A stretch of 64,000 nucleotides of DNA from Herbaspirillum sp. ASV7 (GTDB lineage Bacteria; Pseudomonadota; Gammaproteobacteria; Burkholderiales; Burkholderiaceae_D). Within the stretch, counting starts at the first letter, position 1, and each line of letters opens with the position of its first letter. Below the pieces are notes generated by a model, which was given only the letters and a program-made list of their open reading frames with translations, ran no database searches and was not told the origin of the DNA. The stretch covers positions 1 to 64,000 of the forward strand of contig NZ_JAELUH010000017.1 of the NCBI RefSeq assembly GCF_016429215.1, written 5' to 3'. The translations under genes and the position numbers were made by a program. Below are positions 57,559 through 64,000 of this stretch, piece after piece.

Positions 57559-60500
57559 ATGAAGCACACGTCAACCGGCAGGGGCGCAGGGCGCCTGTGG
57601 ATCGCGGCAGCGTGCAGCGCAGCGTCGATGCTGCTGGCCGCACCGGTCCAGGCCGCCAATGCGGCCGCCAGCGTATTGTCGTTCTCGCCGCAGGGCGAGG
57701 TGCAACGCATCCGCCAGGTGCGGGCGCGGTTTTCCGAAGCGATGATCAAGTTCGGCGATCCCAGGGCCGCCTCTCCCTTCGACGCCGATTGCGCCGTGGC
57801 CGGTACCGCCCGCTGGGCCGACGACAAGAACTGGGTCTATGACTTCGAACGCGACCTGCCACCCGGTACCCGCTGCACCTTCACCCTGCGTGTCGATGCC
57901 CGGTCAGTGGCCGGCAATGCGGTCGCCGGCAAGACCCGCTTCCAGTTCAGCACCGGCGGCCCGGCCGTGCGACAGGTGCAACCCTACCAGGGCGCACGCA
58001 TCGCCGAGGACCAGGCCTTCATCCTCACCCAGAACGGTCCCGCCACTGCGGCGTCGGTGCGTGAGCACCTTTATTGCGAAGCAGAAGGCATCAACGAGCG
58101 CATTCCCACCAAGGCGGTCGCTGAGGTGGATCGCAAGGCCCTGCTGCAACAGTTCGCCAGCAACGCCGACCCGGCAGCAGTGACCATCGTGCAATGCCAG
58201 CAGCGCCTGCCCAACGATGCGCACGTCAAGCTGGTCTGGGATCGCGGCATTGCCGCCACCCAGGCGCCCAGCGTCGTCACGTCACAGCCGCAGATCTTCA
58301 ATTTCCAGGTACGCAGTGAATTCGCCGCCAGCCTCTCGTGCCAGCGCGAGAACGCCAATGCCGCGTGTTCGCCCATCCTGCCGGTGAGCCTGTCCTTCTC
58401 CTCCCCGGTGCCGCGCAAGCTGGCTGAACAGGTGGTGATGAACACCACCACCGGCAAGATCAAGCCGAGCCTCGATGGCGACAAGGACGAGGCCGTGCGC
58501 GAGCTGCGCTTCAAGCCACCGTTCCCGGAAAAATCCGAGTTCAGCATCACGTTGCCTTCCGGTTTCAAGGATGAAGATGGCCGCACGCTGACCAATGCCG
58601 CGTCCTTCCCGCTGAAGTCGGCATTGGCCGATTTTCCGCCATTGGCCAAGTTCCCGGCGGCACCCTTTGGCATCATCGAACTTAATGCCGATCCGACACT
58701 GCCGGTCACGCTGCGCCGCGTCGAGGCCGGCCTGCAGGTGCGCGGGGCCGATGGCAGGGCGCTGCCGTGCAAGGTGGCGGACCTCAAGGTCGATGGTGAC
58801 CGTGGCGTGATCGCCTGGCTCACACGGCTGAACAAGTACCACGAAAAGTGGGGTGACCCGAAGAAGGTCGATTCGCGCAGTGTCGGCCTGCTGGCCCAGG
58901 AGCCGGGCGTGAAGAAGCTGGAGCTGCCCGCCCTGAAGGAGGCCAAGGACGGCGACTGGCCCTTCGAGGTGATCGGCATCCCCCTGAAGGAGCCGGGCTT
59001 CTACGTGGTCGAGCTGGAGTCGCAGAAACTGGGCGCCTCGCTGCTTGGCAAGCCTCAACCCATGTATGTGCGCACCAGTGCGCTGGTGACCAACCTGGCG
59101 GTCCACGTCAAGCTGGGACGCGCCAACGGCGCGGTATGGGTGACGCGGCTGGATGATGCCAGGCCGGTGGCCGAGGCCGAGGTGCGGGTCTCCAACTGCG
59201 AAGGCACGCAACTCTGGCAGGGCAAGACCGACGCCAATGGCGTGGCGATGATGCCGGCGCTAGAAGACGCCTGCGCCCATCGTCCCTACGATCCCGCCAA
59301 TGCCGACAGCATCGGCGGCCTCTTCGTCAGCGCCCGCAAGACCGACGAGAAGGGCCGCAAGGACATGGCCTTTGCGCTCAGTTCGTGGAATGACGGTATC
59401 GAATCCTGGCGCTTCAACCTGCCCACCGACATGGACCGCGCCGCCACCACGCGCGCCACCACCATCTTCGACCGCACGCTGTTCCGCGCCGGCGAGACGG
59501 TGTCGATGAAGCATGTGATCCGCACCGAGACCCTGCAGGGCTTCGGCCTGGTGCGCAAGGAAGACCTGCCCACGCGCGTGCGCATCAGTCATCTGGGCAG
59601 CGGCCAGCAATACCAGTTCCCGCTGACCTGGCGCGGCAACCGCAGTGCCGAGACCAGTTTCACCTTACCTAAGCAAGCCAAGCTGGGCAGCTACCAGGTG
59701 GTGCTGGACCAGGGCAAGGTCGATGTCAAAGCCGATACCGGTGGTGATGGGCAGGCCGACGAAGCTGACGGGGAGGGCGGATATGGCGGATATGGCCGTG
59801 GTACCTACGTCACTGGCACCTTCCGCGTCGAGGAATTCCGCCTGCCGCTGATGCAGGGACGCATCACGCCGCCCAAGGGCGTCCAGGTCGCCATCAAGGA
59901 ATTGCCGCTGGACCTGCAACTGAACTACATCAACGGCGGTGGCGCGGCCAACCAGGCGGTGCGCGTCTCCAGCCTCTTGCGCTCGCGTGCGGTCAGCATG
60001 AGCGCTTATGACGGTTTCTCCTTCGATGCCCCGCGCAGCGATGACGACAGCAACGCCGACGACCAGAAGATCGTCGCCGACAAGCTCGCCGTCACCCTCG
60101 ACAAGAACGGCAGCGGCCGCGCCGTGATCGGCAAGCTGCCTGCACTGCAGCGCCCGCAGGAATTGCTCACCGAGATGAGCTACAGCGATCCCAATGGCGA
60201 GGTACAGACCATTTCCACGGTCACGCCCCTGTGGCCCTCGGCCGTGGTGGTCGGCCTGCGTACCGGCAACTGGGTCTCGGTGAAGAAGAAATTGACCCTC
60301 ACCGCCGTCACCCTCAATACCGCCGGCCGGCCGCAGGCCGGCGTGCCGGTGGAGATCCGTGGCCAGGCGCGCAAGACCAACTCGCACCGCAAGCGCATGG
60401 TCGGCGGTTTCTATGCCTATGAAAACGACGAGAGCACGCAAGACCTCGGCAAGCTCTGCTCCGGCAAGAGCGACCAGCATGGCATGTTCAGCTGCGACAC

Positions 60501-63414
60501 TGAGTTGTCAGAAGCCGGCAATGTGGAGCTGATTGCCAGCGCCAAGGACGGTAATGGCAATGCCGCCTCGGCGCGTTCCTCGGTCTGGGTGACCGGGCGC
60601 GGCGAAGTCTGGTTCGATGGCGAGAACCAGGACCGCATCGACATCCTGCCCGAGAAGAAGAACTACCAGCTCGGCGAGAACGCGCGCTTCCAGGTTCGCA
60701 TGCCGTTCCGTCATGCGACCGCCCTGGTGGCGGTGGAGCGCGAGGGCGTCATCGATACCCGCGTGGTGCAGTTGTCGGGGCAGGATCCCACCATCAGCGT
60801 GCCGATGAAATCCGAGTACGGGCCTAACGTCTACGTGTCGGTACTGGCCGTGCGCGGACGCATGCGTGAAGTGCCCTGGTACTCCTTCTTCGTCTGGGGC
60901 TGGAAGGAGCCGCTCAACTGGTGGCATGAGTTCCGGGAATACCAGGGACCCGGCCCCATCGTCGATCTCTCCAAGCCGGCCTGGAAATTCGGCATCGCCG
61001 AAGTCAACGTGGGCGATGCCGGTCATCGCCTGCAGGTAAGCGTGAGTGCCGACAAGAACACCTATCCCATCCGCGCCGTGGCCAAGGTACAGGTGCAAGT
61101 CAAGCGGCCCGACGGCAAGCCCGCTGCCGGTGGCGAGTTCGCCCTGGCGGCAGTCGACGAGGCGCTGCTGGAGTTGCAACCCAATGGCAGCTGGGATGTG
61201 CTGCACGCCATGCTGCAACGGCGCAGCTATGGGGTGGAGACCTCCACCGCGCAGATGCAGGTGATCGGCAAGCGTCACTACGGCAAGAAGGCCACGCCTG
61301 CCGGGGGCGGTGGTGGCCGGGCGCCCACACGCGAGCTGTTCGATACGCTGCTGCTGTGGAAGCCCAACGTGACCCTGGACGCCGAAGGACGCGCACAAAT
61401 CGAGGTGCCGCTCAACGATGCGCTGACGTCCTTCCGCATCGTCGCCATCGCCGAGAACGGCACCAGCGAATTCGGCACCGGTAGCGTCAGTATCCGGTCG
61501 TCGCAGGACGTGCAGGTCATCTCAGGCCTGCCGCCGCTGGTGCGTGAGGGTGACAACTTCAATGGCACGGTCACGGTGCGCAACACCACCGACCATGACA
61601 TGAAGCTCAAGGTCGCCGCCCGTGCCGAGGGCGACACACCCGCATCGGTACTGAGCTTGCCGGAGCGTGAGGTGAGCATCGCCGCAGGCCAGGCCGCTGA
61701 AGTGATGTGGCCGGTGCAGACGCCCGAAGGCATCAGCCAGCTGGCCTGGGAGATCAGCGCCCAGGAGCAGGCCGGCCAGAAGGCCAGGGATGCGATGAAG
61801 TTCGCCCAGCGCGTCATCCCGGCCGTGCCGGTCACGGTGCAACAGGCCACGCTGTTCCAGCTCGACAAGAGCGCGGCCATCCCTGTCGCCCGACCGGCCG
61901 ACAGCCTGCCGGGACGCGGCGGCCTGTCGGTGGCGCTCAAGCCCAGCCTGGCCGGTGGCAGCGATGCCCTGACGCGCTACTTCGCCGACTATCCCTTCGC
62001 CTGCCTGGAGCAAAAGACTTCCAAGGCCATCGGCCTGCGTGACGATGCCGCCTGGCAGAAGATCGTGGCCGACCTGCCGACCTACCTCGATGGCGACGGT
62101 CTGGCGTATTACTTCCCGCCCGCCGACAGCAGCACGCGCCGTGGCAGCGATACGCTCACCGCCTATCTGCTGGCGGCCACCCATGAAGCCGGCTATGCCA
62201 TCCCGCCTGCCAGCCGCGACAAGATGCTTGATGGTCTGGCGGCTTTCGTGGAAGGCAAGCTCATGCGTGATTTCTGGTCACCGCAAAAGGACCTGGATGT
62301 GCGCAAGCTGGCCGCCCTGGAAGCGCTGTCACGCTATAACCGTGTACAGCCGGCCATGCTCGGATCGCTGCAGATCAACCCCAACCAATGGCCCACCTCC
62401 GGCCTGCTGGATTGGATCGCGATCCTGCAGCGGGTCAGCGCCATCCCCGAGCGCCAGAAGAAGCTCGACGAGGCCGAGCAGATCCTGCGCGCGCGCCTGA
62501 ATTTCCAGGGTACGCGCATGGGCTTCTCCAACGAAGAGGGGGATTACTGGTGGTGGCTCATGAGCAGCGGCGACGCCAACGCCAACCGCCTGATCCTGCT
62601 GGAGTTGAACAACCCGGCCTGGCGCGAGGACATGCCGCGCCTGGTGGCCGGCGCCATCGCACGCCAGCAGCGCGGCCACTGGAGCAGCACCACTGCGAAT
62701 GTCTGGGGCAGCCTGGCGCTGGAGAAATTCGCCCGCAAGTTCGAGTCCGAACCAGTCACCGGCACCACCCGTGCCACGCTGGAGCAGGGCGGCGCCAGTG
62801 CAGCCGCACAGAGCCTGTCCTGGAGCGCTGCCGTGTCCGGTGGCAAGCTGCAGCTGCCGTGGCCGGCCGGTAATACCCAGGGCGGTACGATACGCCTGGC
62901 GCAGGAGGGCAATGGCAAGCCCTGGGTCACCTTGCAGAGCCTGGCGGCGGTGCCGCTGAAGCAGCCTTTCGCGGCCGGTTATCGCATCACCCGCAAGGTC
63001 GAGGCGGTCGAGCAGAAGCAGGCCGGCGTCTACACCCGTGGCGACGTGTTGCGCGTGACGCTGGACATCGATGCGCAAAGCGAGATGACCTGGGTCGTGG
63101 TCAGCGATCCGGTGCCGGGCGGTGCGAGCCTGCTGGGCTCGGGCCTGGGCCGGGATTCGGTGATTGCGCAGGGCAAGCAGGATGCGCCGCGCGATCGTGG
63201 CATGGGCTGGCTGGCCTATGAAGAGCGCAGTTTCGACGCCTATCGCGCCTACTACGAAGCCATGCCCAAGGGCCGCACCAGCATCAGCTATACGGTCCGC
63301 CTGAACAACGCCGGTGAGTTCAACCTGCCGCCCACCCGGGTCGAGGCCATGTATGCGCCGGAGATGTTCGGTGAAGTACCCAATGCCAGGCTGGTCGTGA
63401 AGGCGGGGCAGTGA
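57559..63414 (+). CDS. Bacterial alpha-2-macroglobulin, thioester type
   Basis: The 1951-residue protein is a periplasmic protease inhibitor of the YfhM class. A Sec signal peptide (LWIAAACSAASMLLAAPVQA) is cut near residue 32. MG-type beta domains follow, including DRTLFRAGETVSMKHVIR, and a Gly-rich stretch near 735-750. The thioester motif CLEQ is at 1482-1485 in PFACLEQKTSKAIGL, followed by the alpha-helical thioester domain and a C-terminal receptor-like domain. E. coli YfhM is shorter (about 1650) and a lipoprotein; here no proper lipobox is seen. GGAG precedes ATG 57559. It overlaps pbpC by 4 bp. Trapping proteases that enter a damaged envelope, with PbpC repairing the wall, is the accepted model. 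Confidence 0.92.
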   Translation: MKHTSTGRGAGRLWIAAACSAASMLLAAPVQAANAAASVLSFSPQGEVQRIRQVRARFSEAMIKFGDPRAASPFDADCAVAGTARWADDKNWVYDFERDLPPGTRCTFTLRVDARSVAGNAVAGKTRFQFSTGGPAVRQVQPYQGARIAEDQAFILTQNGPATAASVREHLYCEAEGINERIPTKAVAEVDRKALLQQFASNADPAAVTIVQCQQRLPNDAHVKLVWDRGIAATQAPSVVTSQPQIFNFQVRSEFAASLSCQRENANAACSPILPVSLSFSSPVPRKLAEQVVMNTTTGKIKPSLDGDKDEAVRELRFKPPFPEKSEFSITLPSGFKDEDGRTLTNAASFPLKSALADFPPLAKFPAAPFGIIELNADPTLPVTLRRVEAGLQVRGADGRALPCKVADLKVDGDRGVIAWLTRLNKYHEKWGDPKKVDSRSVGLLAQEPGVKKLELPALKEAKDGDWPFEVIGIPLKEPGFYVVELESQKLGASLLGKPQPMYVRTSALVTNLAVHVKLGRANGAVWVTRLDDARPVAEAEVRVSNCEGTQLWQGKTDANGVAMMPALEDACAHRPYDPANADSIGGLFVSARKTDEKGRKDMAFALSSWNDGIESWRFNLPTDMDRAATTRATTIFDRTLFRAGETVSMKHVIRTETLQGFGLVRKEDLPTRVRISHLGSGQQYQFPLTWRGNRSAETSFTLPKQAKLGSYQVVLDQGKVDVKADTGGDGQADEADGEGGYGGYGRGTYVTGTFRVEEFRLPLMQGRITPPKGVQVAIKELPLDLQLNYINGGGAANQAVRVSSLLRSRAVSMSAYDGFSFDAPRSDDDSNADDQKIVADKLAVTLDKNGSGRAVIGKLPALQRPQELLTEMSYSDPNGEVQTISTVTPLWPSAVVVGLRTGNWVSVKKKLTLTAVTLNTAGRPQAGVPVEIRGQARKTNSHRKRMVGGFYAYENDESTQDLGKLCSGKSDQHGMFSCDTELSEAGNVELIASAKDGNGNAASARSSVWVTGRGEVWFDGENQDRIDILPEKKNYQLGENARFQVRMPFRHATALVAVEREGVIDTRVVQLSGQDPTISVPMKSEYGPNVYVSVLAVRGRMREVPWYSFFVWGWKEPLNWWHEFREYQGPGPIVDLSKPAWKFGIAEVNVGDAGHRLQVSVSADKNTYPIRAVAKVQVQVKRPDGKPAAGGEFALAAVDEALLELQPNGSWDVLHAMLQRRSYGVETSTAQMQVIGKRHYGKKATPAGGGGGRAPTRELFDTLLLWKPNVTLDAEGRAQIEVPLNDALTSFRIVAIAENGTSEFGTGSVSIRSSQDVQVISGLPPLVREGDNFNGTVTVRNTTDHDMKLKVAARAEGDTPASVLSLPEREVSIAAGQAAEVMWPVQTPEGISQLAWEISAQEQAGQKARDAMKFAQRVIPAVPVTVQQATLFQLDKSAAIPVARPADSLPGRGGLSVALKPSLAGGSDALTRYFADYPFACLEQKTSKAIGLRDDAAWQKIVADLPTYLDGDGLAYYFPPADSSTRRGSDTLTAYLLAATHEAGYAIPPASRDKMLDGLAAFVEGKLMRDFWSPQKDLDVRKLAALEALSRYNRVQPAMLGSLQINPNQWPTSGLLDWIAILQRVSAIPERQKKLDEAEQILRARLNFQGTRMGFSNEEGDYWWWLMSSGDANANRLILLELNNPAWREDMPRLVAGAIARQQRGHWSSTTANVWGSLALEKFARKFESEPVTGTTRATLEQGGASAAAQSLSWSAAVSGGKLQLPWPAGNTQGGTIRLAQEGNGKPWVTLQSLAAVPLKQPFAAGYRITRKVEAVEQKQAGVYTRGDVLRVTLDIDAQSEMTWVVVSDPVPGGASLLGSGLGRDSVIAQGKQDAPRDRGMGWLAYEERSFDAYRAYYEAMPKGRTSISYTVRLNNAGEFNLPPTRVEAMYAPEMFGEVPNARLVVKAGQ

Positions 63415-64000
63415 GCTTGTCCCGCATGCCCCTCGACCGGCGCGGCCCGCTGCGTAGGCTGGTCGCAGGATGGGTCGTGGGACTGGCCTTGCTGATGCCG
63501 GTGGCGGCCAGTGCGGTACCCTCGTTCGCCGAGGTGCAGCGCGACTACCTGTCCTCCGACGCCAGCCTCTACGACCGCCATGGCGAGCTGTTGCAGCGCC
63601 TGCGCATGAACATGGATGAGCGCAAGCTGTCGTGGGTCGGGCTGGAGGATGTGTCACCGGCCCTGCGCCACGCGCTGATCGCTTCCGAAGACAGGCGCTT
63701 CTACCAGCACAGCGGCATCGACTGGAGCGCCGTTGCCGCCTCGGCCTGGGGCAACCTGTGGAACACCAGGACACGCGGCGCCTCCACCCTCACGATGCAG
63801 CTGGCGGGTTTGATCTACGACGACCTGCGCCGCAAATCTGGCGCGCGCTCGCTGACGCAGAAGGTCTCGCAGGCGTGGATCGCGCAATCGCTGGAGCGCG
63901 GCTGGCGCAAGGACCAGATCCTGGAAGCCTACCTCAACCTGGTCGCCTTCCGGGGCGAGCTGGTGGGCGTGCATGCACTGTCCCGGGTGATGTTCGGCAA
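63411..64000 (+). CDS. pbpC: Penicillin-binding protein 1C, N-terminal part (cut by window end)
   Basis: PbpC is a bifunctional peptidoglycan synthase. The first 196 residues are present. They show a membrane anchor (about 14-33, LVAGWVVGLALLMPVAASA) and the glycosyltransferase family 51 motifs ALIASEDRRFYQHSGIDW, RGASTLTMQLAGL, KVSQAWIAQSLERGWRKDQILEAYLNLV and FRGELVGVHA. The transpeptidase domain lies beyond the window. The start is GTG 63411, sharing GTGA with the alpha-2-macroglobulin stop; ATG 63426 is an alternative. Confidence 0.93.
   Translation, partial: MSLSRMPLDRRGPLRRLVAGWVVGLALLMPVAASAVPSFAEVQRDYLSSDASLYDRHGELLQRLRMNMDERKLSWVGLEDVSPALRHALIASEDRRFYQHSGIDWSAVAASAWGNLWNTRTRGASTLTMQLAGLIYDDLRRKSGARSLTQKVSQAWIAQSLERGWRKDQILEAYLNLVAFRGELVGVHALSRVMFG

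Overview
The window is ordinary chromosomal DNA from a GC-rich betaproteobacterium of the order Burkholderiales. The gene orders (motAB-cheYAW, gntR-sdhCDAB-sdhE-gltA-odhAB-lpdA, surE-pcm-nlpD-rpoS-rlmD, ndk-rlmN-rodZ-ispG-hisS-yfgM-bamB-der-hfq-hflXKC-hisZ-purA) and the protein sequences look most like Oxalobacteraceae, probably Herbaspirillum or a close relative. The genus is an inference from memory, not a database match. I see no insertion sequence, prophage, CRISPR array, tRNA or rRNA, and every long gene is intact except the two cut by the window or contig edges.

The left edge is not genomic. Bases 1-54 are a C homopolymer, bases 66-99 are the Nextera transposase read-2 adapter, and the genome begins at base 100 inside motA. 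The first real genes (100-5689) are a motility and chemotaxis operon: truncated motA, motB, a CheZ-like gene, cheY, cheA with an unusual 18-residue tandem repeat, and cheW. A bidirectional terminator ends it.

From 5867 to 12780 the genes lie on the minus strand: a DUF2863-type protein, aconitase acnA, a small MliC-like secreted protein, a CitE-like lyase and malate dehydrogenase mdh. A divergent GntR regulator with a perfect 20-bp palindrome upstream follows. Next comes a plus-strand TCA-cycle block: sdhCDAB, sdhE, gltA, then odhA-odhB and lpdA. Together these supply aconitase, the 2-oxoglutarate dehydrogenase complex, succinate dehydrogenase, malate dehydrogenase and citrate synthase. The spaces between these genes hold strong GC hairpins, mostly without a U-tract, plus some intrinsic terminators.

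From 25568 to 36631 come zapE, a secreted coiled-coil protein, a YdcH-family protein, a DinG-type helicase, a PilZ protein, and the stationary-phase and repair block surE-pcm-nlpD-rpoS-rlmD. A YccA-type membrane protein on the minus strand is followed by the conserved housekeeping run ndk to purA and a phosphoribosyltransferase (37667-54060). This run covers nucleotide supply, 23S rRNA methylation, cell shape, isoprenoids, His-tRNA charging, outer-membrane assembly, ribosome GTPases, Hfq and the FtsH regulators HflKC.

The right end (54157-64000) is more accessory. It has a PRISE-like reductase and an MFS exporter in one minus-strand unit, a divergent LysR regulator with a palindrome at its start, and a very large alpha-2-macroglobulin translationally coupled to a penicillin-binding protein 1C gene that runs off the window. 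I found no convincing new multi-gene system. The most useful leads are the assembly artefact, the CheA repeat, the CheZ-like gene, the RNA structures in the TCA block and the PRISE-like protein that seems to lack the family tyrosine.
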